A stretch of 64,000 nt of DNA from positions 16,610 to 80,609 of the forward strand of contig ARYC01017078.1 in NCBI GenBank assembly GCA_000711775.1, read 5' to 3'. The DNA comes from Oxytricha trifallax (Eukaryota > Ciliophora > Spirotrichea > Sporadotrichida > Oxytrichidae). Under the pieces are notes generated by a model. It was not told the origin of the DNA. It did no database searches and saw only the letters and a program-made list of their open reading frames with translations. This document shows, piece by piece, positions 46,893 to 59,833 of this stretch; the stretch's first letter is position 1, and each line of letters starts with the position of its first letter. The translations under genes were made by a program, and so were the position numbers.

Positions 46893-49800
46893 ATTTTTAA
46901 TTATTTATTGATAAGTTATTATACTCAAATATATTTAAATTCTATTAAATAATTATTTTTATAATGAATTTAAACTTTTATTTAAATTCACTATAATACA
47001 TGGGAGATGGGGCATAAAACATATTTCAATAAAATATAATCATTTACAACATAAAATCTAAGTAATTATTCAATGAAATACAAAAGAATTAAATATGATT
47101 AAACACTAAAATTTAAACAATTCAATTTAAAAATAGCAAATGATTAAATTATAATTATAAGTAGAATCAGTCCATTATAGTCTAAAATTTATTTATGTCT
47201 CTGGTTAAAATTAAATCAATTCTAGAATGTTGATTAGCTCTTTCAGCTGCAACATAAATTTATGAAACATAGCTATTAATTATAATTATATTTTTTCAAC
47301 ATAAATAATAAAAATTTCTAAATTTTATTGGAGAATTAAGAATTTTTAATTAGGTGTATATGCAAAAAATTGAAAAAAGTTTCCATATTCTATACTAAAA
47401 ATCAATAATATCACTATTTTTTATTTTATCTTGCAGTTTTATTTTAAATATTTAATTATTTTTTCATTTTAATTTATTTTTTTTAATATTATTTTAATTT
47501 TCTAATCCAAAACCTCGAAATACTTTATTAATTTATTTTTAAATTATAAATTAATTGATAATCCTAATAAAACAAAGAAACTTTTTCATAATATATTTAA
47601 AAACTTTATAGGAAATATGAGTTTAATCATCAATTAATACATTGAAAATTCATTTTAAAGCTACTAATTACTTTTTAATAGTTAAATTATTAGTATAAAA
47701 TCTATTTCATATAATTTATGTTAAATAAATAAAAGCAAAACGATGAAAGACATTTATATAAATATAAACATTAAGAATAAAAATTCTATTAAATGACTTA
47801 ACTAAGTATCATGACATGAAAATACTTTTAGGAAATCGAAAAAATTCTTCATATTAATTAATCATTCTTTTCCATTTCAGTTAAAATTTAAGATGATACA
47901 TTTTTAGATATTTATAATAATTTTTAAGCGCGTTACCAACTTTTTGAAAGTTGGTAACGCGTTACTAACTTTCAAAAAGTTGGTAATGCGTCCATTAAAT
48001 ATATAAATATTAAAATGTACAATATATACTACAAATGTAATCTTAACTTATTAAATCTAAAATAATTTCACTTTTAAAATGTTATATTTAATCTAATATA
48101 GGTAATATAAAAAAAGTTAATTGTGAGCTAATGCTCTATAATCTAAGTTGATCTAATAAAATATTTTCTTTTTAAAATTAATCTTAATTCTATTTAGATT
48201 TTACTTAATTCAAACAATTAAAGAATATTGTTCTAAATATTAACTAATATGTCTTTTTTGTGGATAATAAATTATCCTTATTATATAATCATGAATCAAA
48301 ATATTTATAAATTAACTTATAATAAATCTATATAGACTTAGTATAAATCTATATAGAATTGTTTGAATCCTTAATTAGTTTTAAATTTAATTAAATATAT
48401 TTAAATAAAAATTAATACTTTTAATGATTAAGATCACTATATGATTATTTATATTTCAGTAAAGCATAATAATTCTTTATTTTTATATCATATCACTCTG
48501 TTAAATTTAACAATATATTTAATAATCTTTTTAACGAGTCAACGTTTATCTTACTTAATCATACTTTAACTAAAAATTTATATATTTTGTTAGATTTACA
48601 CATAATCACAATATTTGTTAAATCACTCACTTTAAGAATTTTAACCGATTTTTAAAAGAGTGAATAACTTTCTTATTCCTATTAAATTAAAAATATTCTT
48701 GGTAAAATTTTTATTCATTTTATATTTTTTTATTTTAAAAAAATTAAAAATGTAGTTTATCATTTGATTTTTTTGTTTTGTACTTTATAAAGAGAAATAT
48801 ATCAAAAGAATAAATCCCACTATATTTGTTATTGCTATAAGAAATTAGATGCTTTTATTAAAAAATAATTTTTCTTCAGTTTTTTATTAAATGATTCTCT
48901 AGATATCCTTACAATAATAGTAAAGTTAATCTTCATTAAGTTGGCTTAAAAATAATGAATAAATTACAAATTAAGATTATCGGGTTTATAATACCAAATC
49001 TGTACTTTCTTGAGGAGTTTGGTTTTAGAGGTTTTTTAATCAGATATTTCATAATTCAATTGAAATATGAAAATTAATTTTATATTTTATATTTAAAAGT
49101 CTAGTTAATGATTAAATATGATTATCAAATTGAAAAAACTTAGAAAAATTAAATATTAAATAACGAGGGAGAGAGAAAAACCATTTATTTACAAATAAAT
49201 AAATAAATTAAATCATTAAGATAATTTGTTTTGTAATATAATAAAGATATGCATTAATTTCAATTATGAATGATTAAAAATATTTATATATTTTTAAAAA
49301 TTAAAAAAATGCTTTCACAAATAAATAAAAGAATATAACTTTTTCTAAATTCTTTATATTTTAGAAATAAAAGGTATTCTCTTCCAAATCAATAAAATAA
49401 AATCTTAAATTTTAATTTAATGTATTTTAATATCTTGATTTTATTTATTATTAAGTATTAAACTGAAAATGTTAAAAAGAATTTATTTTAGCAAATTAAA
49501 TATTCTTAAAATTATTTAAAATAAATAAGAAGAACCAAATAAATTTTAGAAATTATATGTGGGAAGAATATAACAAGCTTATATAAAATAAATTTAAAAA
49601 AAATTAATGCTTCCGAAAAAAATAGCCATTTAAAGTATGATAAGGCATAATTTTACTTTAGTAATTGAGTTAATTATTTTTGTATAATAAATAAAATTGG
49701 AAATTGCAATTAGTTTTTAAATTTTTACTTTTTATCACTAAATTAATCAGTAATTTATTAGTAAAATCTTTTAGAATAATTTTTTGCATTTAAAAAATGA

Positions 49801-50350
49801 ATATTAGGAAAATTTACTCTCCGAAGGTCCCTCCAATATAATATTGTTGCCATAAATAATTAATCCATATTACTGAAATTTAATCTCTTGTAGCATTATT
49901 TACCAATTAATAAAATAGAATTAAATTATTCTAATTTCATTAAAATATAAATGTATAAGTATTTCATATTTTTAGTTTCAAAATTTTAATTATATTTGTA
50001 TTGATTGGATAAATATATATTCAAGGTAAATCACAAGATTAATCTAATTAGCTTATATATTCTACCTCATAAATTGTTTTAAATATTAAAGCCTTCATTT
50101 AGTTTTATAGAAAAAGAATTATATTAAAATGCCAAGAAAGATAATATTTATAATAAAATATTTCATATATTAATAATCTCGTCGAAATGACTAAGATCAT
50201 AAATATAATAAACTAAAATATCTATTGACACAATTAATTTTATACTCTATTAAAGCAATTGAATTTATTATTTACTTAAAATTAATTATTTTACTTAATA
50301 TTTTGCTTATCAATAGTATTTGTATTACAATTTTATTTTATCCTTTATAT
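46893..50350. other. Long AT-rich non-coding region
   Basis: About 3.4 kb of extremely AT-rich DNA with no gene recognised; the only structured item is the quasi-palindrome at 47928-47991. Confidence 0.45.
47928..47991. repeat. 64-bp quasi-palindrome built from GTTACCAACTTT units
   Basis: GCGTTACCAACTTTTTGAAA, then GTTGGTAACGCG, then TTACTAACTTTC, then AAAAAGTTGGTAATGCGT. Each half is itself a hairpin and the halves are inverted copies of each other, with only two or three mismatches. Much GC-richer than the surrounding AT-rich DNA. Function unknown; possible element end, or recombination or replication structure. Confidence 0.8.
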
Positions 50351-50355
50351 TAATA

Positions 50356-50588
50356 GGTTTTTGAATATTGCTCATAAGGTACTTCATGACAAAGTGACTT
50401 ATTAATTAGTTCTATACAATCACCTATATAGATTCCAAAGTCTATCGTTTTAATTTCTGGTGTGAAATATTTCTTTACATCTTCAATAATTTCAATAGTC
50501 ATTCTTCGTTCTTTCATTAGTTTTGAAAAATCTGCTTAATATTCCTTCATGTGATCCAAAATTTTAAATTATTCATCTACATTTCTAA
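50356..50588 (-). CDS. Coding segment, unknown protein
   Basis: Minus-strand open frame with clear coding character: ILDHMKEYQADFSKLMKERR, TIEIIEDVKKYFTPEIKTID, FGIYIGDCIELINKSLC. No TGA inside. It is bounded by AT-rich DNA and is probably one segment of a larger gene; other minus-strand fragments lie at 53.3-54.2 kb. No family is recognised. Confidence 0.5.
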
Positions 50589-51956
50589 TGACAAGAAATT
50601 AATTTAATTAAAAAAGTATTTACAATATTAAAAACTTTAAGAAGCCATAAACTCTTCAACCTATCACAATGTTATATTAATAATATAAATATAAAAAAGT
50701 TCTGCAACAAGGGATATATCTTCAGGGCAGATTTCAATTTAAAATAATTTCAATTAAATAAAAATAACTACAATAAATTTCAATCTATTCAAGCTTTTCA
50801 AAAGTATTCTATCTTTACAAGATCCCATTTAGAAAACTTAACTCGAGATATTACTGGTCTTACTATTTTGGACCCCATTTAAATTCTTACATACATTTTT
50901 TTAAAAAATAATGATAAACTTATATAAGACAATAATTTTTGCAGAGTTAATTTAAATTAAAAAAATAATACCAAATTTATCATTTAATGATAAGCATATA
51001 AGCTACATTATTTCAAATAATTTTAAAGGGAAAATATGATATTTTAATCAAAGTGCAAGAAAAAATGTATAAAATAAAAATACTATGTTACTATCTAGTT
51101 ATTAACATTAATAAAGGATTTATTAATATTTAAGAATGAAAATACATATTTTTTGTGTGTAAAAATAATATTGTTTATCAAAAAAACTTCTAGATCAAAA
51201 TAAAAATATTTAAAAGATAATATTATTCGCAAATTAAAATTTTTTCTATTGCTGTAATAATTTGATTGTATTTACATCATTAATTTATTTAAAACTAATA
51301 TGATTAAGTTTTACTATAAATTCAGATCAGATAATTAATCGTAAACAAAAGAAAAAATAACGTCTATATTTTTTAATTAATTATAAATTTTTAATTTTAA
51401 TGCCAATCAGTTCGGAAGATCGCATACATATATGCCCTATTTCAGATAAATAGCAATCAATTAAAATAATAAAATTAGTTAAAATTATCAATTAAATTTA
51501 ATAAAATAATGATACTTTTAAATATTCTTGTATATATTTTTTAAATTAGCATTTACACATACAAGCTTTTGAATATTTTTTGGAAAGTTATTAACACTGT
51601 GAAAGTTAAAAGAAATTGAAAATAATTATTAATCAAATTGATTATTTAAAATTTTATTTATTAAAGTCTGACTTTGTTGATAATAATGAATCGAAAATTT
51701 AAAGTTCTTTGAGATTCTATAAATACTTGAAGTAATCTTATTTCATCATTATAGAAGCGCTAATAAATATGAATAAAAATTATTTATAATTAATAAATTT
51801 ATTATATTAGAATGAATTTAAAGGATATAGATATTGGAATGGGGACAAGTAAACATTTTCAATAAAAGTTATTCATAAATAAAATTTGAATATAAGGGGC
51901 TCTAGAAAATCATATCAATTTTTGCTAGGAATTTTTATTATATCATGTGATTTCTC

Positions 51957-52422
51957 GGGTAATGGCCCCCTGGCTGGGGCAGATAAATTTTTCTCAAAAT
52001 TTCACAATATCCTATTAATGACAAAAACATTAAAATAACTTACTATAACGGAATAAGAAGGTCAGGAAGATCCATGAATGAGTTTTTAAGAACAATATAG
52101 AACCTAATTCATATTTTAGCTCGACAATAAATAGTTAAATTACAATAAATTTAAGTTAAATAAAATGAATTAATTTTAATATGAGATTTTTGAATTAATA
52201 AAGATTTTCTTTGGTTTATTTAACTTAAATTTATTGTAATTTAACTATTTATTGTCGAGCTAAAATATGAATTAGGTTCTATATTGTTCTTAAAAACTCA
52301 TTCATGGATCTTCCTGACCTTCTTATTCCGTTATAGTAAGTTATTTTAATGTTTTTGTCATTAATAGGATATTGTGAAATTTTGAGAAAAATTTATCTGC
52401 CCCAGCCAGGGGGCCATTACCC
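51957..52422. repeat. Young foldback element with 8-bp target duplication
   Basis: Two about 208-bp arms, essentially perfect inverted copies, start GGGTAATGGCCCCC and end GGGGGCCATTACCC, around a roughly 50-bp loop. GATTTCTC flanks both sides (51949-51956 and 52423-52430), an exact 8-bp target duplication. No coding capacity. Different sequence from the 419-bp MITE family. An 8-bp duplication is expected for hAT, P or Merlin-type mobilisation. A degraded relative may lie at about 53952-54028. Confidence 0.9.
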
Positions 52423-52430
52423 GATTTCTC

Positions 52431-53345
52431 AAGGGATTTGGCTTGTAAGTTGAAGGGAGTTGGATAAAGTCATGCACTATCATAAGAATTAGAGATTTTA
52501 ATAAAATACAAGCAAAATAAAAGCATTTTCATATCAGTTAATAAAAAAATATCACAGAGATAGGACTAGGATTAATTCCAGTAGCAAAGAACTATCATAG
52601 ATACCTCATTTCTTAATAGGAAGATAAATTTAAAATTGTATCACATCTTTTGCTCTAAAAAGTCACGAACGAATAAACATCTTATATATATATATATAAT
52701 TAATTTAAAATATATAAAAAAATAGAAGATTAAAGGTCTACTTTAAGTAAAAAAAAAAGAAATCTATATTATACCCTATGAATAAAAGAACTAATAAATT
52801 TAATTAATAGGTTTCAGGGTAAATTACCCTTTCTCCTTAAATTACCTAAATTATAATCACCTAAAATTATTTATATTTTATTTTAATAACAATATAATTG
52901 ATTTAAATCTTTTTGTGAATTTTTTAAATTAAGAATTACCATTATGACAGGAATGTATTTTCATGTTATTTTACAAGCATAATTAAAATAAATCAAAACA
53001 TAGTCATAGTTTTTAAAAAAAGAAATATACCCATTCATAAGATTTTTATTAAATTATGAATGAAATAAAAAAAATTCCTTGTATTTTCGACAAATAAATA
53101 TTAATCGATTCAGTTTATATTTTTAGTATTTTTGCATTCTAACTATAAATATATATATTGAATTATTTTTCTAATCTTCAAAATCTGACATTCGAATTTA
53201 AACTAAAATTATAGAATAATTAGTATATATTATAAATATATAAGAAATATTAAACTATCCAATTAAAAAACATATGTTTTATTTACTTATAAATGAATTA
53301 CTTTTCTTCTATGATTAAAGTTAAAAAATTTTATAGATCTTGATT
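52431..53345. other. AT-rich non-coding stretch
   Basis: No coding signal seen; a short (TA)n run lies near 52685-52700. Confidence 0.4.
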
Positions 53346-53349
53346 CTCA

Positions 53350-54182
53350 TAGTGCCAATATAGCAACACATCCTATAATAATCATAAATTTTTATTCTTC
53401 TTATTAATAATTAAAATTATAGCTTTTCAAATGAATTTCTTGACTAATAGAAAGTAAATTTCCAAAATTTTCCAAAGAAGCTAAAGTTAAAGAAGAGGTA
53501 ATATCTAAAACCAAATTTTCTATTTTAAAGTCAATATTAAACTTTGAACTCAAATTCAACCAATTGTTAATTTTATTTTATATGTAATCTTAATTATTAG
53601 TTTAGTATTTATGTAACTTATTTAATTGGAATAATTTAAGATTATGTAAATAAATATAATTATATTGCATTTTAAATTTAAAATAAATTATGAATAAAAT
53701 TTTAAAATAAGTATATTCAAAACCAACTGTCATCCTTAAAAGGTAATTTGCCCCAGCAAATAATTTCAAAATATAAGCATTATTTTTCAATAGATTTTCC
53801 ACTTTAAGACTTCAAAAAATTAATATGAATTACATATAATAGTAGTGGCAGTAGTAAATTGCTTAAGGTAAGGTAAATTTAAAAATAGATCAGAGATCTT
53901 TAATATATGATATTCAGTATTTTTTATTACTAATATATGTGTATTAAATAGGGGCCATAAATTATTAATGATGCCATTAAGATTTTTAGAAAAATTTACC
54001 TGCCCTACTTTTTAGGAACTCCCGATTTCATTGCTCCTCAAAGTTGTACCTGCAACATTTATTTCTCAAACGACTGAGTAGAAGCTCAATATGTATTTTT
54101 GAAATTTTTTTCATTTTTTGCTTCCATCATTTGCATTCAAGATAACGAAGTCGTAGTATTTGTTTTCCTCGTCGCTCAACAT
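53350..54182 (-). CDS. Scattered minus-strand coding segments of an unknown gene
   Basis: Possible first segment with ATG at 54182 (MLSDEENKYYDFVILNANDG, TGA at 54111). Further fragments: NNAYILKLFAGANYLLRMTV (53700-53790) and a strong one at 53350-53575 (LENFGNLLSISQEIHLKSYN; FKIENLVLDITSSLTLAS). Frames differ and AT-rich gaps separate them, as expected for gene segments with IESs between. The spacing of Leu residues in the last is somewhat LRR-like. Whether these belong together, or with the 50.4-kb segment, is not shown. Confidence 0.4.
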
Positions 54183-55276
54183 ATAATAGTAATAATTAAA
54201 ACTTTTTTTTGAATAACATATATTAATTAATATTTATTCAAATTCTTTTTAATTTATTGCAAATGAATTTAAATAATTCATTTTGATGATTTGTTTAAGG
54301 TTATGGTAGAAAGTTCCAATTAATTAAATTTAATCAGTTATATTTACAAAACTTTTTCATAATAAAAATTGCGAATTAATTATATTAATATTCAATAGAA
54401 AACATTTATTTTATTTATTTGAATAAATCATATTATATTTTATTAAGTTTGCTCCTTTTTTAAAGCAAACCTTTTAAGTATTTTCTTACTATTTAATGAA
54501 TTCTGATCATAATTCTCGCATTTATTTTTACTTTTCAAAAAATAAAAATTTTAATTTATATTAAGATTTGGACAATATATAAAAAATTCAATAAATCAAA
54601 TATTTTTATTATATTTTGATTTATTTTCGCAGTATGTTTCGTAGTTATCGAATACAATCAAAGGATTCCCACAAAACTCCCATATAATTTAAAAATTACA
54701 TTCATAAAGGGCTTATTACGTAATAATTAATTATAAGGAATTGATGTTTAACTTAGATGGCAACTTCTTTTTATCAATTTTAATTATCACTTCAGGCTTT
54801 TTAATTAAAATTAATGCATTTTACAAAACTTTGGTTCAAAGTTATAATTTATAAAGGCGTACCTTCCAGAGTTTGGATAAAACTATAATTATTAAAAATA
54901 ATTCTTAAATATCATTTTAATGAAAAATTTGGACATAGGACAGAATTTGTCTCTCAGAATTGGATAGTAGTCTGATTTTGAGAAACTGCATTTGATAAGG
55001 AAGATAACTGTAAGTGATGGCTCTCAAACTCTGAGGGATGTACAAATCTGCTGTGGTTTTCTTAGGTAGATTTCTTCTAAGTGGCATTGGATTTTATAGA
55101 ATAACTTAATATTAAAATTATTTTTAAATTTTCTGGTTTCGGGAATATAAAAATAGAGTAATTATCTAAATATAAGTTGACGATGTCATAAAAGATGTTT
55201 AATTGGTAAATAGAGGTGACCGTTAAAATTAAAATATATTTTTATTAATTCTCATAATTATTATAATTTTGTCTAG
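54183..55276. other. AT-rich non-coding stretch
   Basis: No gene recognised. Slightly less AT-rich around 54930-55060, without a convincing frame. Confidence 0.35.
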
Positions 55277-55363
55277 GTTGCTTTTTAATAATTAAGTATA
55301 GAGCTACTACTACTAATACTACTACTACTACTACAGGGCCTTAATACAGAATTAAAAAGCAAC
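55277..55363. repeat. Hairpin with (CTA)n microsatellite in the loop
   Basis: GTTGCTTTTTAAT (55277-55289) and ATTAAAAAGCAAC (55351-55363) are exact inverted copies; the loop contains about ten CTA units. It lies about 80 bp before the large mobile-element-like block and might mark its border. Confidence 0.7.
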
Positions 55364-55445
55364 TTAACATTTAAGTGATTTATTTCCTACTTAATAACAT
55401 TAATCTAATTAAATTTTATTTTTAACTCCATTCCCCACTCAATCC

Positions 55446-58073
55446 ATGCTTCTAGACGATACCCCAATGTCCTCCCTCAAAAAGTGCAGGTCTTCTTCAA
55501 ACATCAAGCTATCGCCATTGGTCCTGTTTCCCCTCCTCCCCTATGAATATCATGCACCACGGCCACTCCCACTTCCCATTTCCCAAGAGTGATTGAAGAA
55601 ACTAATAGAGCTGATGGGCGCTAACCATATTAAACCTATGATGATGAGGGAAACTGAGGATGGAATTCTAGGAGAAGAAAATACTAGCCTTCATAGACCC
55701 ATGATGGAAAAAGAAATATAGTTCAGGATCATGGCGAGGGAGCTCTTCCCTCCCATCAACGGCAAAAAGGAATTAAAATATGCACCTGAGGACACTATTG
55801 AGGATTAGACGATGGCTGAATATACTAGAAGGCCCGACTCCACCCATGTCAGACACTAAGATTAATGCAAAAGCTACTACTCAGACTTAATTAATTCATC
55901 AACCTATAACATTATGAAGGAGTCTCCTGAATAAAAAGTAGTCGTTGAGCCTTTCGATACCGGCTTGAGATCAGATATGTTGGCTTAGGGAGTGACAGCT
56001 CCTCTTTACCAATAATCATCATTAAAAAGTCAGCCATTAAGGAAAAGTGAAAACGACCAAATTATAAATGAACAAATAAAACAATTCAAAAAATAACTAT
56101 TTAGCTCAAACGATTTACACAATAATATAACTGCCCTCATTAAATAAAAAAAACTTAAAAAACAGCAAGTTTTAGATAGAGCTTTGCAAAGAAAATTTGT
56201 TATACCATCTCCAGAATAAGTGCATTTGGAGAGATATTATAAGCTCACCATAAGATTGATAAAGGAAGCTGAACGCAAGGAGTGCAATGCTTTAAGAGAC
56301 CAATTACATTATGCAACCTATGGCTTACATGCAATAACTAAATCAAGGGAGTCACGGATACAGCAAGAGAACTTACAAGGCCATATATGCTGCAAGAAGC
56401 TGATTAGGAGTCGCCTATTTCAGAAGAATAGATTTTACAAGCACACCAAGAATTGCATATTGAAGCCTGAGTGCCGTCTATTTGTTAAGCAAGTTCAAGG
56501 AAGGGTGATTGACGTGATGTAACGACTTTACAAAACTCCAGAAGAATCATTGTCAAGATATATAAGCACTCTATTCAGGGACACGTTATAAACAAATTAA
56601 TTTTCAAAAAGAACTCTAAGGATAGTCAACAATGCGAGAAAGATTTAATAATCGAACATAGATAGCAGACCTCTTGGCAAAAATTGGGCCAACCACTATA
56701 CTCCTTCCAATAAAACTTATTACCAGATCATGGGATAGTTAAAACTCAAATCATAGAGTTTATCGTTCATGAAACAGTAGTCAGATGATTCGGCCTTCGC
56801 AGCTTGTGGTGACTCTAGAGATTAATTCTCTCTAACCCATTAATAAGTGGATGAACTCAAACCTGAAGGCAAACTCCGAAGTGAATAGTTTTTGTAGGAC
56901 GCTGGTGAGAATAAAGATAGAGAATTAAACCAGAAGTTAGGAGCCCCAATGCCAGTAACCAGAGAGAATTCATTGTATGACTAAGAAATTGTTGCCATAA
57001 TCGAGAATAGCAATTCTTTGCGATCTAAAATATAATCGATAGTTGAAATCCTTAAAAGTAATAGCCAATGCACAAACCAAAATGAGCTGTGGTGAAGTGA
57101 CTTAGTGTCCCTATTTTTGAAATTTTTGGATGAATGGAGAGAGTTGGTGAAATCTAAGAAGCACGATTTACTCCAGCAATTGGTAAAACTGGAAGGCTTT
57201 ACGGATTAGGGTTTATTATTAGATCTCTCCCCACTTGTTGACCCCTTATTGTTGGAATTCATTCCAAGAAAAGAGTGCTTGGTTAAACCTCCCAATATTT
57301 CCAAGTCAAATAAAAGGTAGAAGTGAGTGACGCCTAAGCAATTTATGCAGTAATGGAAGGCTATGGATTAACAGCTAAGGACCAATCTAATGATTGTTGA
57401 AAGAATAGTTAAATATGCAATCGTATATACTTAAGAAGACAAGCTTGTGCCCATACTGTGCCTTGAATTAATAACGAAGAACACTTACTTCTCATCTCAG
57501 TAGTTGAAGAAAAAGATTACAAACAAATTGGAGTCTACATCTCGCAATGTAAATTGGCAACCATGGGTGGTGACTAGAAAGCTTGCATTGTAGTAGGAGG
57601 TTTTGGAGCAGATGGAGCATCATTTATCTTATGTAATTAAAGAGGGCACTGTAAAGGCATCAACTTTGAGGCAGGCTGTAACTTGGTTAGAAATTCTACC
57701 TCCTATTCTTGAATAACTTTCGCTCTGGTAAAATAAGGAAGGGAACCCAAACTTTACGATGGTAATGGGCAAGAGCAACGCGAACCAGTTACTTAATTCT
57801 AGAGCATTCTTACTGGAAGACGAAAACGGCAGAGATATAGTATATGACAAAAGTTTAGAAATTCAATACTCTACTTTCAAGCCAGGTAAAAAGCTAACGA
57901 GTCCTGCCGTGTCATAGCTAAATAACTTCCCTGGAAACAAGAGATCTCTGTCAGATGATCCAACAGCTAATGTTTGCTACGAATCCTAGTAGACTCAATG
58001 ATTTGAGTCATTCCATGAGGAATTCTTTAAATCCTCGAATATAAAAAACTTAGAGATGTTGAGGTTTTAGTGA
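55446..58073 (+). pseudogene. 876-codon frame of unknown function with four in-frame TGAs
   Basis: ATG 55446 to TGA 58071-58073 is a single frame, interrupted only by TGA at 55590, 57093, 57324 and 57999 (codons 49, 550, 627 and 852), with no frame shift. The longest open stretch is 500 codons. It includes a Cys/His cluster (GHICCKKLIRSRLFQKNRFY followed by KHTKNC, about 56380-56455) that may bind zinc, and helical charged regions (VHLERYYKLTIRLIKEAERK). The C-terminal third is Leu-rich (LLLDLSPLVDPLLLEF). No family is recognised. Because TGA is the only stop in this code, the pattern is point-mutation decay, or the TGAs are read through. It starts 80 bp after the CTA hairpin. Confidence 0.6.
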
Positions 58074-58647
58074 GCAAGCTAATCGTTATCACTCTCTAAG
58101 TATAATCTGAAAATCTGAGAACCACTCTACGCATTATATTTATGCATTTGCACTCAATTAATGTACTCATCCTGTAAACTTTTTTCACGATTTGTATTCA
58201 CTATGACTAGAACTTCGCTCACCTATATAATGCTTAAAAGATAAAATTCATACTCACACCTAATTTAATAATTCCTAATAAAGTGTTAAAACTCATGAGC
58301 GGTCCTCTCCTATCTTGTATATATTCAACATGCTTTCAATTTTTACTTTTGTATTAGTTGGTGGCCCTACTTAAGATAATAGCGTATAGTTTAAAACAAC
58401 AATCATTAAGGAGTACAAATTCAAATTTTAGCAGAAAGATGCGGAAAAGAAAACTGATGGTTTATTGCTATTTACTATTGAGTATACAAGAGTCTTTTAA
58501 TTGAGAAATTCAGATAATGTATTTTGAAATGAAATGAGTCATATTACTTTGCGTTATATCTCAAACACAATAATTTAAAGATGGTAAGTCACGCTTTTAT
58601 ACAAGTCACCATAATTGTCATATATTAAATTGTTGCTTATTCAAACT
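58074..58647. other. Spacer with one weak frame
   Basis: A 50-codon plus-strand frame ending about 58528 (QFKTTIIKEYKFKFQQKDAE) has some coding look but no start or context. Otherwise nothing recognised. Confidence 0.3.
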
Positions 58648-59444
58648 TCAACTTTGTAGGGGATGGTTCTCTTAATTGTTTCGTTGGCCAAAATTATCAC
58701 TCATAACTGTTAAGCTTCGCATCTATGCTCTTTAAGGCTACATTTATTGCAACTCTGTTTTCTGCCGTTTAACTTGCATAAAGAAGTCCTTCCTGTCATA
58801 TCTCAAATGTTCTTCTTCCTCCTTAGTTTCTTCACACTCTTGGCGGGTGCGGCGGCGCTTCGAATTGGGCTTCAATAGAGAAGCGGCCCTGCCGTTTGTA
58901 GCTACACTTATATAAACACAAATACATAAACTTACAAGAAATCATCATACACTGATTAAATACTTCCGCAAATTCAGGGCGAAGCTGTATACCTAAAGAC
59001 CGCTTCTCCACCTTTCTTTAAAACTGCTTTTACCTAGCCTAATTAATGATTTCTTGGAGCTAATCCGGAATAATGGTATATAGGATGTCTCTTATCCATT
59101 ATCGGTCAATTTTCTTCCAGTCACGCGGAGAGGGCAAGTGGCTCATCACTGATTCATGCTATTGCGCTAGATTTAGGAGATCGTTTATAGTGAGGCCTTC
59201 CAGCTATGGAATAGACGAAACTTTAATAGAAGTTCGAGTGATATACTGTGAGGATAAACAAATTATAATTTTAGAGTAACCTTACATTCTTGTCACCCTT
59301 AAGAATCTCACTCAAGAAATAGGAATTAGTTGACGAGAGACTCGGCAAGTCCGCCAGGCAGTCTTAAGACAGGAAGATATATAAATCCTTTTTGCTTTAC
59401 AGCTTAGTCTGTATGTCCAAGAAATTAATTGGCTATTAATTCAT
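58648..59444 (-). CDS. Accessory protein with basic nuclear-type region
   Basis: ATG 59444 (MNQQPINFLDIQTKLQSKKD), with introns at 59246-59285 (40 nt, GTAAGG...CTCACAG) and about 58902-58950 (GTATGA...GTGTAG), ending at TGA 58648-58650. About 235 residues without frame damage. The middle is helical (LEGLTINDLLNLAQQHESVM; WIRDILYTIIPDQLQEIINQ). The C-terminus has a basic stretch (PNSKRRRTRQE) likely to be a nuclear localisation signal, followed by an acidic coiled stretch. It is antisense to, and between, the 876-codon frame and the transposase, a position like the TBE 22-kDa gene, but no sequence similarity to that protein was seen. Function unknown. Confidence 0.65.
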
Positions 59445-59608
59445 TTATACTAGTAAATAGAGCTTCGATTATATTGACTGGAAATATAATTAAAAACGGC
59501 TCATGAATCTCTTTGATTTGTGGAGGGGGTGCTTTTTTTGTTAAAATTCAAAGCCATAAAGAACAAAATTCCTTTGAAAAGGAATTCCCTTAAGAGAATT
59601 TCAATTAG

Positions 59609-59737
59609 ATGGATAGGAATTCTTTACAAACTAAAAGGAAAACCATATACTCCCAAAAAATAACTGATAGAGAAATACGAATAAAGCTCAAGGATGCATT
59701 GGCAATAGAACTTCTACTCGATGGATCAACAACATGA
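59609..59737 (+). CDS. Short frame upstream of the transposase
   Basis: ATG 59609 opens 42 codons, Lys/Arg-rich (MDRNSLQTKRKTIYSQKITD), stopping at TGA 59735-59737. It may be a detached N-terminal part of the transposase lost by a TGA and frame change, or an upstream ORF. Confidence 0.3.
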   Translation: MDRNSLQTKRKTIYSQKITDREIRIKLKDALAIELLLDGSTT

Positions 59738-59833
59738 TTAAGAGTTTAACCATTAAAACAATTAGGGCTAACGTAATAAGACCAATCAATAAATTATCAA
59801 TGATGAGGCAACTTATAACATGACCCAGTTAAT

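Noticed and set aside
59073-59279. Plus-strand 68-codon ORF
   Set aside because: Antisense shadow of the minus-strand accessory gene (58648-59444), which has coherent introns and composition.
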